From: Salsuginibacillus kocurii DSM 18087
GTDB taxonomy: Bacteria; Bacillota; Bacilli; Bacillales; Marinococcaceae
Direction: 5' to 3'
DNA length: 64,000 bases
Assembly (NCBI RefSeq): GCF_000377705.1
Contig: NZ_KB898623.1
Location: 712,684 to 776,683 of the forward strand
Each line of letters starts with the position of its first letter. Position 1 is the first letter of the stretch. Shown in pieces: positions 25,715 through 33,692 of this stretch. The position numbers were made by a program, and so were the translations under genes. A model generated the notes under the pieces. That model had not been told where the DNA came from, ran no database searches, and saw only the letters and a program-made list of their open reading frames with translations.

Positions 25715-25805
25715 TGTAATGACAAAAGATGTAGGGTAGCGCTGCGGAGGCAGCGCTTCATTATGATAATTCAAAAATGCTGTTGCGCTGCGATCGCAGC
25801 GCTTC
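25715..25805. repeat. Twin-hairpin module, copy 1
   Basis: GACAAAAGATGTA is followed by two perfect GC-rich hairpins, AGCGCTGC-GGAG-GCAGCGCT (25738-25757) and GCGCTGCG-AT-CGCAGCGC (25785-25802), separated by an AT-rich spacer. A second copy at 26939-27034 is about 80% identical and similarly placed after a 21-bp array. Confidence 0.85.
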
Positions 25806-25834
25806 AAAATATATTTTATGATTTTAATTCTTCC

Positions 25835-26761
25835 TTATTTCAAATAGTATACTCGGTTACTTTGTTTACCATTGTGAACTAATCTCATTGAGCGCAACAG
25901 TGTCCTGGCGGTTGTGCGTGAACGTATATTCAAAAACTCTCTGGCTTGTTTGTTGGTGATGGTGTTTCCGAAGAGAAGCGCGTATTCGTTGAGGGCGGTG
26001 TGGTGGGCGGTTCTGGAGGTGTGCGCGCAGGAGGGGCATCTCCAGAGGTAGCGTTGTCTTTGCATGAGGCGGCTTTCGCAGTGCGCGCAGTAGACGCCTC
26101 TAGTGAGGGCATGTCGGTCTATCTTGTATTTTTCCAAAAGGTTGCGGTTTAAGGGTTTGTGGGATTGGGCGAGGTCGCGGGAGAGTTCGGTGTGGGGGAC
26201 GGTGTCGGGATCGTAGTGTTGGAAGAGCTCGGGGAGTTGTTCGCTTTGGTGGAATTCGGCTGGGCAGTTGGTGTCTAGGATGGTGTCTGGGTTGGTGAAG
26301 ATGACGGTGGTGTGGATGGGGAGTTGGGGGTGAGCGCGGGCGCTGAGCCAGTGGCTGAGGGCGGCGTGCTGGCGTTTGATTTGGTGGAGGGGGTTTCTGA
26401 TGCGTTCGGTCTGGCCGGCGAGGGTGCGGGTGGCTTGGCCGGTGCGGGGGTCATAGTGGATGGTGCCGGCGATGTTTTTGATTTCGATGATGTGGAGGGT
26501 GCTGGCGGTGATGATGAGGAGGTCGAGTTGGAAGTAGTTATGTGGGCCTTTGAGGCGGAGGTCGTGGAGGAGATGGGCGGATGCGGGCGCGGTGTGGAGG
26601 TAATATTCGATGGATTGTTCGCCGTGGTAGCCGGCGCGGGTTTGGGCGAGGTCGTCATTGATACGCGGTGCGGACGGATGGCGCGCGGGCAGGCGGCGGG
26701 CGAGGGTTTCGAGTTTGCTGAGTTCGGTGGATTTGGTGCGGGGTTTGATGGTGATGGGCAT
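25835..26761 (-). CDS. NERD-domain nuclease-like protein with zinc ribbon
   Basis: A 308-residue protein. The NERD domain (about residues 40-160) has GYHGEQSIEYYL, the acidic QLD at 78-80 and EIK at 93-95, which form the expected E/D-ExK nuclease centre. A zinc ribbon follows (C225, C228, C242, C245), and the C-terminal tail (TNKQAREFLNIRSRTTARTL) may be helix-turn-helix-like. NERD proteins are thought to process DNA, but few are characterised. It lies between comFA and comFC in place of comFB and between two direct copies of an array-plus-hairpin module, so it looks like an inserted cassette. The start ATG follows AGGAGAG. Confidence 0.85.
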   Translation of the reverse strand: MPITIKPRTKSTELSKLETLARRLPARHPSAPRINDDLAQTRAGYHGEQSIEYYLHTAPASAHLLHDLRLKGPHNYFQLDLLIITASTLHIIEIKNIAGTIHYDPRTGQATRTLAGQTERIRNPLHQIKRQHAALSHWLSARAHPQLPIHTTVIFTNPDTILDTNCPAEFHQSEQLPELFQHYDPDTVPHTELSRDLAQSHKPLNRNLLEKYKIDRHALTRGVYCAHCESRLMQRQRYLWRCPSCAHTSRTAHHTALNEYALLFGNTITNKQAREFLNIRSRTTARTLLRSMRLVHNGKQSNRVYYLK

Positions 26762-26802
26762 GGGGGTCTCTCCTTTTTAGTTGGATTGCGTGGTGGGCTC
26801 GT

Positions 26803-26935
26803 CGTGTTGCGTAGTGGAGCGTCGGGGTTGCGTAGTCACGCTGGTTGATTGCGCAGTGGCGCTATTGTGTTGCGTAGTCACGCCGTTTGATTGCGCAGTC
26901 ACGCGACTGCCTTGCGCAGTGAGGCTATTTCGGCG
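26803..26935. repeat. 21-bp tandem array 2 (upstream of the NERD gene)
   Basis: About six degenerate 21-bp units with the core TTGCGYAGTSRCGC, of the same family as array 1 and in the same orientation. It begins about 40 bp upstream of the NERD start codon, so it could carry promoter or regulatory sequence for that gene. Confidence 0.85.
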
Positions 26936-26938
26936 TTG

Positions 26939-27034
26939 TGGATGACAAAAGATGTAAGGTGGCGCTGCGGAGGCAGCGCTTCGTTTTGGTAATTTGTAAA
27001 ATGCTGTTGCGCTGCGTGGGCGCAGCGCTTCCGA
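26939..27034. repeat. Twin-hairpin module, copy 2
   Basis: The counterpart of 25715-25805: GACAAAAGATGTA, hairpin GCGCTGC-GGAG-GCAGCGC (26962-26979) and hairpin GCGCTGCG-TGGG-CGCAGCGC (27009-27028). The stems are conserved while the spacer and loop vary, which argues for selection on structure or for a mobile repeat. Confidence 0.85.
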
Positions 27035-27054
27035 ATGGAATTACGGGGGATTGG

Positions 27055-27237
27055 TTGTTTGGCGGGGTTGTGGCGTCACTCCCCCCGGTTGTGGCGTGAT
27101 GCTCCTCTGTTGTGGTGTCGAAATAATTTGTTGGGGCGTCGTGTTCTCCTCTTGTGGCGTGACGTCCAAATGTTGTTGCGTCGTGCTCTCCTCTTGTGGC
27201 GTGACGACCAAATGTTGTTGCGTCACGCTACGTGAGC
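27055..27237. repeat. 21-bp tandem array 3 (after comFA)
   Basis: Roughly eight to nine 21-bp units, partly alternating in two types (CTTGTGGCGTGACGTCCAAAT and GTTGTTGCGTCGTGCTCTCC). It starts 25 bp beyond the comFA stop. On the minus strand it leaves an open frame of heptapeptide repeats (VTPQEES / TTQQHLD), but there is no ribosome site or supporting domain, so it is scored as repeat DNA. Confidence 0.8.
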
Positions 27238-27261
27238 GCGCCGTGCCGCGTCATTCATCTT

Positions 27262-28710
27262 CTACAACGGGGCGCGGCCGTGGTTCATGGCGTCGATATA
27301 GCGGCGGCAGGCGACGATGGCGTCGGTTTTGCCGTGGTGGAAGAAGGTGACGTCAGCAGCGGGGGCGCTAGCGCTGCGGCCGGCGCGGCCTGCTATTTGC
27401 GTGAGTGCGCTGGCGGTGAAGATGTCGTCATCGGCGCCGATGACGGCGACTTGGGCGTTGGCGATGGTGACGCCGCGTTCTAGGATGGTGGTGGTGATCA
27501 ACACGGGAATGTGGCCGGCGCGGAAAGCGGCGACGCGTTCGCGCCGCTCGGGGTCGCTGGCGTGGACGGCGGGAGCGCCGGTGAGCTCCGTCAGTTGTGC
27601 GGCAGAGGAGATGCTCGGCACAAAGAGGAAGACGGAGCGGCCGGCCTTCTCGTGGGACTCAAGCCAAGAGCGCAAAGCGGGCGGGACACGGCCCTTCTCC
27701 ATTTGCTTCTGCCAATTACCGATCCACTGCAGGCGCGGCCGCGGCAGATCGAAGCCGTGGTAGCGGCGCGGGATGAGCGTGTAAGGAAGGGTACGGCGGC
27801 GCAAACGGGTCTTAAGGGCGTTTGTTGGCGTGGCGGTCAGATAGATGGTGGTTGCGGTCGGCCGGGCCGCTTGCGAGACGGCGTATTGCAGCGTTTCGTC
27901 AAATGTATAGGGAAAGGCGTCGATTTCATCAATTATGACGAGGTCGAAGGCGCGGGCGTAGCGACGGAGCTGATGGGTGGTGGCGATGACGAGCTGGCCG
28001 TAGCGGTCACGGTCGGAGCTGCCGCCGTATAAGCCGGTGATCTCTGTCTCGGGGAAGGCTTGCTTGAGGCGCGGGAGCAGCTCCAGAACAACGTCGGCGC
28101 GCGGCGTGGCAATCACGGCGCGTTCGCCGCGGGCGAGACTTTTCAGAAGCGCGGGAAAAAGCATTTCTGTTTTGCCGGCGCCGCAGACGGCCCAGATGAG
28201 GTGTTCTTCTCCCCTGCCGACGGCGGCTTCGAGCGCGGCAGCGCCTTGCTGCTGCGCGGGCGTGAGTGTACCTTCCCAGGCGAGGCGGGCCGGACGGGCG
28301 CTGGGCGCCGGTCCGCGCCAGCTGTAGAGAATGTCTCCTTCGGTCATGCGGCCCATGTCGATGCAGAGGCGGCAATAGGTACGGCCGTCGGGGAGCTGGG
28401 TGAAGCCGGCGGCGGACGTGTTGCCGCAGCGGGTGCAGCGCCAGGCGGTGCGCCGCGGGAAGCGGTGGAGCGGGCTGAGGGCTGGCTCCCGCTTCAGGAG
28501 GCGGAGAACGTCTAGGAGCGCGAGGTCGCTGGCTGTGCCAGGGACCTCGCGCGTGGGGAGGCGGCGGCCGCTGAGGTGGCGGCTGGTGCCGTGGAGGCGG
28601 GCTCGGGCAGCCGGGGGCTGGGCGAGGGCGGCGGACGGGAGGCGTGTCCATATATAAAAGCTGAGTTGCTGCGTGGCGGTGTGGAGGGGATTGGGATCGG
28701 GAAGGTGCAT
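27262..28710 (-). CDS. comFA: ComFA, DNA-uptake helicase-like ATPase
   Basis: A 482-residue protein when started at ATG 28710 (MHLPDPNPLHTATQQ), which has AAGGAGAG eight bases upstream. A four-cysteine zinc finger (C92, C95, C113, C116) precedes a superfamily 2 helicase core with Walker A GAGKT (177-181), DEID (261-264), LTATPT, and the C-terminal motif QIAGRAGRS. ComFA powers entry of single-stranded DNA during transformation. Length is close to B. subtilis ComFA (463). Its strong Ala/Arg/Pro richness and high GC are unlike the flanking genes. The operon continues toward comFC but is interrupted by arrays and the NERD gene. Confidence 0.93.
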   Translation of the reverse strand: MHLPDPNPLHTATQQLSFYIWTRLPSAALAQPPAARARLHGTSRHLSGRRLPTREVPGTASDLALLDVLRLLKREPALSPLHRFPRRTAWRCTRCGNTSAAGFTQLPDGRTYCRLCIDMGRMTEGDILYSWRGPAPSARPARLAWEGTLTPAQQQGAAALEAAVGRGEEHLIWAVCGAGKTEMLFPALLKSLARGERAVIATPRADVVLELLPRLKQAFPETEITGLYGGSSDRDRYGQLVIATTHQLRRYARAFDLVIIDEIDAFPYTFDETLQYAVSQAARPTATTIYLTATPTNALKTRLRRRTLPYTLIPRRYHGFDLPRPRLQWIGNWQKQMEKGRVPPALRSWLESHEKAGRSVFLFVPSISSAAQLTELTGAPAVHASDPERRERVAAFRAGHIPVLITTTILERGVTIANAQVAVIGADDDIFTASALTQIAGRAGRSASAPAADVTFFHHGKTDAIVACRRYIDAMNHGRAPL

Positions 28711-28855
28711 GTGGGTATCTCTCCTTGTGCGGGGGTTTTGGTGGGGGTGAGTCGGGCGTATTTGGTCCGCGCCCTTGGAAGACGATTGGTCAGCTAAACA
28801 GCTGGCCGCCCCCACGGATGGGCGCGGCTGCAGTCGTTCGCTCTATACAGGACGT

Positions 28856-29707
28856 CTATGCTTTTGTTTTATACCAACCAAGACCTAGGCTGTGTTCGCC
28901 GAGGTGGGTGGCGATGACGGGGCCGAAATAGCTGATGTCGATGGTGATGTTGTCGTGTTTGGCTTCGAGTTCGGCTTTCATTTTTTCGGCTTTGTCGGGG
29001 TGGTTGGCGTGGATGATGGTGGCGCGGATGTGGTCGTTGGTGTTGGCGTCTTCGGCAAAGAGTTCGTAGACGCGGTTTAGTGCTTTTTTGGCGGTGCGTA
29101 CTTTTTCGTACGGGACGATGAGCTTGTCTTCAAAGTGCAGCACTGGTTTGATTTGAAGCAGGCTGCCGACGAGTGCTTGGGCGCCGCTTAGTCTGCCGCC
29201 GCGGTGCAGGTGATTGAGATTATCTACGACGAAGTAAGCTCTCATGTTTTGTTTCATTTCGTTGAGTCGGTCAAGAATATCGTCGACGGTGTAGTCTTCG
29301 GCTGCCATTTTGGCTGCTTCGATGGCGTAGTAGCCTTGGGGGGCGCAGCTGATTTCGGAGTCGAATCCGTATACTTCGATGTTTTCGACGGATTCACCGG
29401 CGCTTAGGGCGGTTTGGTAGGTGCCGCTGATGCCGCTCGATAAATGGATGGTGATGATGGCGTCGTAGGTTTGGCCTAGTTCTTCGAAAAGCTCGAGGAA
29501 GCGGCCGAGTGGCGGTTGAGACGTGGTTGGCAGCTGGTCGCTGGCGCGCATTTTGTCGTAAAACTCTTCGGTGGTGAGGTCGATTTCTTCTTCATAGACT
29601 TTGTCGCCAAAAACGACGCTTAGTGGGATCGTATGGATACCGTATGCGTCAATGGTTTCTTGGGATAAGTAAGCGGTGCTGTCTGTTACGATTGCTATGT
29701 TTGCCAT
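28856..29707 (-). CDS. DegV family fatty-acid-binding protein
   Basis: A 283-residue DegV-fold protein: MANIAIVTDSTAYLSQETID, the conserved TSQPPLGRF near 79-87, HLSSGISGTYQTA near 104, and HRGGRLSG. DegV proteins bind fatty acids, and relatives act as FakB partners of a fatty acid kinase. Its position between degU and comFA corresponds to B. subtilis yviA. Length is normal. The G-rich base composition begins in this gene. Confidence 0.93.
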   Translation of the reverse strand: MANIAIVTDSTAYLSQETIDAYGIHTIPLSVVFGDKVYEEEIDLTTEEFYDKMRASDQLPTTSQPPLGRFLELFEELGQTYDAIITIHLSSGISGTYQTALSAGESVENIEVYGFDSEISCAPQGYYAIEAAKMAAEDYTVDDILDRLNEMKQNMRAYFVVDNLNHLHRGGRLSGAQALVGSLLQIKPVLHFEDKLIVPYEKVRTAKKALNRVYELFAEDANTNDHIRATIIHANHPDKAEKMKAELEAKHDNITIDISYFGPVIATHLGEHSLGLGWYKTKA

Positions 29708-29893
29708 GGGTAAGCCCTCGCTTTTTAATTTCGTTTTAGTCTTTTGGCTCTAGTTTTTCTTGCATAGGTCGATTCTCATCTCTTTTTATCTTATCCTGCG
29801 CTTCCATGTGATTCAAGAGAGTTTGGAGATTATTTTCAGGAGGGCTAAAAAAAGGTTGGTTTGAAACTGCAGTGTTCTCGTATAAGTAAAGAT

Positions 29894-29930
29894 AAAAGGA
29901 GCTGTCCCTTCGCTTGAGACAGCTCCTTTT
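29894..29930 (-). terminator. Terminator after degU
   Basis: The 13-bp stem AAAAGGAGCTGTC / GACAGCTCCTTTT with an 11-base loop begins 4 bp after the degU stop. T-rich sequence follows on the minus strand. Confidence 0.88.
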
Positions 29931-29933
29931 ATC

Positions 29934-30644
29934 TTAGCGGACAATAACGTAGCCTTTTTTGATCGATTCTACGACGGCTTGGGTGCGGTCGTTTACGTTC
30001 ATTTTTTGCAAAATGTTACTGACGTGGTTTTTGACTGTTTTTTCACTGATGTAGAGGGTTTCGCCAATCATGCGGTTGCTGTATCCGTCAGTCATAAGTT
30101 GGAGCACTTCGCACTCGCGGCGTGTGAGTAGATGTAGCGGTTTGCGGTATTCGACTTCTTTGTAGCCGATTTCGTTGTCGCTGTCCTCATCGCCACCCGT
30201 GGCCAAACGGCGGTACTCTTTAATGAGGTTATGGGTGACTTTAGGGTGAATGTAGGCTCCGCCTGAACTAACGACTTTCACCGCTTCAATTAAAGCATCG
30301 GCATCCATTTCTTTTAATAAGTAGCCGGCGGCACCAGTTTTTAAGACGTGAGTTACGTAGGATTCATCATCATGTATTGAAAGAATGAGGACTTTCACGC
30401 CAGGGAATTGAGCAGTAATTTCTTTGGTTGCTTCTACGCCGTTTACTTCCGGCATGTTGATGTCCATAAGCACGACATCCGGCTGGTATGTGGCTACAAG
30501 AGTTGCGGCTTCGTTACCATCATCGCCTTCTGCTACAATATCAAAGCCTGGTTCCATGGCAAGGATACGCTTCACTCCTTCACGGAACAATTTATGGTCA
30601 TCAATTAATAGTAATTTTACTTGGTTCTCGATCCGTTCTTGCAT
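29934..30644 (-). CDS. degU: Response regulator DegU
   Basis: A 236-residue NarL/LuxR-type regulator. The receiver domain has the phospho-accepting Asp61 in [14 protein letters not shown]. The linker carries [20 protein letters not shown]. The C-terminal HTH is [20 protein letters not shown] and [14 protein letters not shown]. DegU controls exoenzymes, competence, motility and biofilm genes in Bacillus. It is encoded downstream of degS and followed by a terminator. The ribosome site AAAGGATGAG precedes the start. Confidence 0.96.
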   Translation of the reverse strand: MQERIENQVKLLLIDDHKLFREGVKRILAMEPGFDIVAEGDDGNEAATLVATYQPDVVLMDINMPEVNGVEATKEITAQFPGVKVLILSIHDDESYVTHVLKTGAAGYLLKEMDADALIEAVKVVSSGGAYIHPKVTHNLIKEYRRLATGGDEDSDNEIGYKEVEYRKPLHLLTRRECEVLQLMTDGYSNRMIGETLYISEKTVKNHVSNILQKMNVNDRTQAVVESIKKGYVIVR

Positions 30645-30779
30645 ATTCTCTCATCCTTTCAAAGTCGTTCATGTCATTTTGTATCTTGGTGTATAAACTA
30701 AGCTGAGACGAAAGATGCCCTCTTTTTGGTACACTTTCCTATTATTTTTGTTCCCATTTCTAGGTTTTTTTACGCATGA

Positions 30780-31907
30780 CTATTCGTTCAGAGGGACACG
30801 AATAATAATCTTTGTCCCTTGATTAGAGGCAGATTGGATGTCCAGCTCTCCTTTTAAGTTCTGGACACGCTCTCTCATACCGATTAATCCAAAGGAATCG
30901 TCTCGTTTGTTTTCCTGGTCGAAGCCTTTGCCATTATCTTGAATAATCATATTAATGTGCTGAGGCCTCATTTCGATTTTTACGTGGATGTCTGTTGGTT
31001 CTGCGTGTTTTAGTGCGTTTTGAACAGCTTCTTGAACGAGTCGAAACAGCCCGACTTCGAAGTTAGGAGGAAGGCGTTTCTCATCCCCATAATTCGAAAA
31101 TCGAAGGGATAGATCCGTATTTTCATTTAAGTTCTGCAAGTATTTCCGTAAGGTTGGAACTAACCCGAGATCATCTAAAGCCATCGGCCGCAAGTCATAA
31201 ATAATGCGGCGAACTTCTGCTAGACTCGTTTTGACCATTCCTCGTACGTCTCTTATTTCAGCAAGAGCTTGTTGAATGCCTTCTTCTTGATACACTCGTT
31301 CGACAAGCTCTGAGCGCAGCAAAACGTTTGCTAACATTTGGGCCGGACCATCATGAATATCCCGTGCTACCCGTTTTCTTTCTTCTTCTTGCGCTTCAAT
31401 AATCTTAAGACCAAAGGCCTGTTTTTCTTCAGCATCAGCTACTATTTCGCCAACCTTTTGTAAATCTCCTGTTAAGAAGTTTTGAACGACTGATACTTGT
31501 CCAACTAGTGATTCTGCTCGATCAATGGTTTCTTCTAGGTTTAAAAGGCGCCGTTCAATTCGGTCTCTTCTCGACCTAAGCTGTTCTTCTTCTTGTTGCA
31601 AAACAGCTAATGTTACTTGGTATTCATTGGCGTCTTCATAAGCCTTACGAACCTCTTCATTGGAGAAATTCTGAAATTCTCGGCTGACTTGGGCAAGCCG
31701 ATTTCTTGCAAGTTTGGCCTTATTCTCGTTAGTATCAACCTTATCAATCACTTCATTGACTCGAATTCGAACGGCTCTTAATTCTTCTTCTAATGTCTGA
31801 TATTCGGCGCGAGACTGCTCGCTAATGTTAAAAATCTGTTCTTTGCTTTCACTCACTGTATCTAGCATTTTGCCAATCACTTGATCCAAATTGTTCGTTG
31901 GCTGCAT
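30780..31907 (-). CDS. degS: Cytoplasmic sensor histidine kinase DegS
   Basis: A 375-residue kinase when started at ATG 31907 (MQPTNNLDQVIGKML) after GGGGGAT; the longer frame upstream lacks a ribosome site. The N-terminal sensor is a long coiled coil (to about residue 165). The HisKA_3 motif EEERKRVARDIHDGPAQMLA carries the phospho-accepting His185. The HATPase domain contains QEAVQNALKHA and DNGKGF. There are no membrane segments, as in B. subtilis DegS. It phosphorylates DegU. Confidence 0.95.
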   Translation of the reverse strand: MQPTNNLDQVIGKMLDTVSESKEQIFNISEQSRAEYQTLEEELRAVRIRVNEVIDKVDTNENKAKLARNRLAQVSREFQNFSNEEVRKAYEDANEYQVTLAVLQQEEEQLRSRRDRIERRLLNLEETIDRAESLVGQVSVVQNFLTGDLQKVGEIVADAEEKQAFGLKIIEAQEEERKRVARDIHDGPAQMLANVLLRSELVERVYQEEGIQQALAEIRDVRGMVKTSLAEVRRIIYDLRPMALDDLGLVPTLRKYLQNLNENTDLSLRFSNYGDEKRLPPNFEVGLFRLVQEAVQNALKHAEPTDIHVKIEMRPQHINMIIQDNGKGFDQENKRDDSFGLIGMRERVQNLKGELDIQSASNQGTKIIIRVPLNE

Positions 31908-32136
31908 GAGAAATCCCCCAGCTTCACATAACGAAGAACGTTTGTTTATTTTAAACAAAATCGCTTCGTTATGATTATTTTAGCACATTCATGAAGACCT
32001 ATTAGGGGAAGAAAAGTAAATCTTCATGAAATCACACAATTCTGCGAGAATAGACGCCTAAGACATCCGACCCTATTAGCATATCATGACCCGTCCTTTG
32101 CAAGTTTTACAATCCGATTATGGTATAATTACAGTA

Positions 32137-32255
32137 AGAAAGGCGGAGGGCGTTTGTTCAGGGGCGACAAGTTTTTCTAGAACTGCGTAGAGTTGCCCGA
32201 AACTCGGAGTCAGGACTAGAAAAAACCTCGAGCCACTAACGCCCGCAGCCAGACA
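32137..32255. repeat. Structured tandem repeat, unit 1
   Basis: A 119-bp unit beginning AGAAAGGCGGAG and ending CGCAGCCAGACA. Nested complementary arms (GGGCGTT / AACGCCC and TTTTTCTAG / CTAGAAAAA) predict one long hairpin. The rest of the 730-bp gap between degS and yvyE (31960-32691) contains only these repeats and no gene. Confidence 0.8.
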
Positions 32256-32372
32256 AGAAAGGCGGAGTGTGCTTGAATAACGACGCAGAGCTCTTCTCTC
32301 CCACCGAGGAGGACGCGTCCGCCACAGTGTGGGAGAAAGAGATCTCAAGTCGTTAGCACGCGCAGCCAGACA
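32256..32372. repeat. Structured tandem repeat, unit 2
   Basis: A 117-bp unit with the same ends as unit 1 but different arm sequences (GTGTGCT / AGCACGC, AACGAC / GTCGTT, TTCTCTCCCAC / GTGTGGGAGAA). The structure is kept although the arm sequence has changed. A third partial start (GTAAGAAAGACG) follows. Confidence 0.8.
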
Positions 32373-32691
32373 GTAAGAAAGACGTAGTAGGAGCGACCAA
32401 TGCAATATCGAACTATACATACGTCTCTTTTAAAGTAACAAGCTTCAAACTGGGAAGCGCTTATTTACAAGCTCACCCTTCTCCCCCCTAAGCTATAGAG
32501 GACGTGCTTGCTGGCTTAAAGTGATAAAGCGGCGGTTAGCGACGTTATTCCGATGGCCAATCAGCTATCATTGTGTTATATAAATATTTATTAAGCCCTC
32601 TACTCAGCTAGAGCGGTTTGCCGGCACGGTAATTCGTGAGGTCTTTACATAGAGCAACTTTCATCTACATTAACCAAAGGAGCCGTTTGTT

Positions 32692-33345
32692 ATGCTTACT
32701 TCTTACTATACTGTTAAACAATTTGGCGAGCACGAAATTGTAATTCAGAAATCACGTTTTATTGCTTATCTTGAACGGGTGACGACGGAAGCAGAAGCGA
32801 TGGATTTTATTGCCCGCATTAAAAAGCAGCACGCGAACGCCACTCATAACTGTTCTGCTTATATTATTGGCGAAAATGATGAAATTCAAAAGGCGAATGA
32901 TGACGGAGAACCTAGTGGCACAGCCGGAGTGCCTATGCTGGAAGTGTTAAAGAAAAGAAAATTAAAAGACACCGCTGTTGTTGTTACCCGCTACTTTGGC
33001 GGCATTAAGCTAGGCGCGGGCGGCCTGATTCGCGCATATGGAAGTTCAACTTCTGAAGGATTGAATCATATTGGCGTGGTGGAGCGTCAGTTAATGGATA
33101 TATTTACTGTAACTGTCGATTATACCTGGATTGGAAAAGTGGAAAATGAACTGCGTGAGTCGTCGTTTGATTTAATGGATATTCGCTATGAGGAACAAGC
33201 AACGTTCTTCATCTATGTCCCCGTCGCTCAAAATGAAGAATTTCATAATTGGATCACAAACATGACGAGCGCCCAGGCGAAAATCGCTGCCGAGGAGCAA
33301 ACATACATTGAAGTCGATGTAACCGATACGTCGGGACGTGAATGA
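32692..33345 (+). CDS. yvyE: YigZ/IMPACT family protein YvyE
   Basis: A 217-residue protein starting MLTSYYTVKQFGEHEIVIQK. The conserved UPF0029/IMPACT core is ATHNCSAYIIG, DDGEPSGTAG and VTRYFGGIKLGAGGLIRAYG. A second, shorter ferredoxin-like domain follows. Function is not firmly known; relatives are linked to translation control. It neighbours degS divergently, as in B. subtilis. The ribosome site is AAAGGAG. Confidence 0.93.
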   Translation: MLTSYYTVKQFGEHEIVIQKSRFIAYLERVTTEAEAMDFIARIKKQHANATHNCSAYIIGENDEIQKANDDGEPSGTAGVPMLEVLKKRKLKDTAVVVTRYFGGIKLGAGGLIRAYGSSTSEGLNHIGVVERQLMDIFTVTVDYTWIGKVENELRESSFDLMDIRYEEQATFFIYVPVAQNEEFHNWITNMTSAQAKIAAEEQTYIEVDVTDTSGRE

Positions 33346-33555
33346 TCGGACCATTGAACATTAAATTACTTTAAACGTAAAATCCCTTTACTCATTGGCT
33401 GGTTTTAAAATTTCCCGGGAAATTTATATATATATGAATAAATATCTTCTATATTGTGATTTCTTCTTTATGTATAACTGCCCTTCTCGCCATATTAAAC
33501 AAAAATAATGGAAGATAATTAACCAGCTAAGCGCGTAAGGAAATACAGCTAGAAT

Positions 33556-33593
33556 AAGAGCCAAGGAGACGTCTGCAACACTCCTTGGCTCTT
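33556..33593. terminator. Bidirectional terminator between yvyE and the sugar-acid island
   Basis: A perfect 13-bp stem (AAGAGCCAAGGAG / CTCCTTGGCTCTT) with a 12-base loop and modest T-tracts on both sides. It can serve yvyE and the convergent dehydratase gene. The rest of 33346-33692 contains no gene. Confidence 0.75.
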
Positions 33594-33692
33594 CTAATGG
33601 TTAAGTGCCTGGCGGCTGCAGAATGTGTCTGCAATCACCGTTCATAATCACCCCAGCTGCAAATTGTGTCTTATTGTCTCCACCTCTACAGG

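Noticed and set aside
24821-25882. Plus-strand open frame of 353 codons opposite comFC
   Set aside because: It is a by-product of the G-rich composition. The minus strand carries clear ComFC motifs, and the plus-strand product is low-complexity Gly/Ala/Val sequence.
27041-27226. Small protein of VTPQEES/TTQQHLD repeats
   Set aside because: The openness follows from the 21-bp period. No ribosome site or family support is seen.
25563-27237. CRISPR array
   Set aside because: Units are contiguous and degenerate, with no unique spacers and no cas genes.
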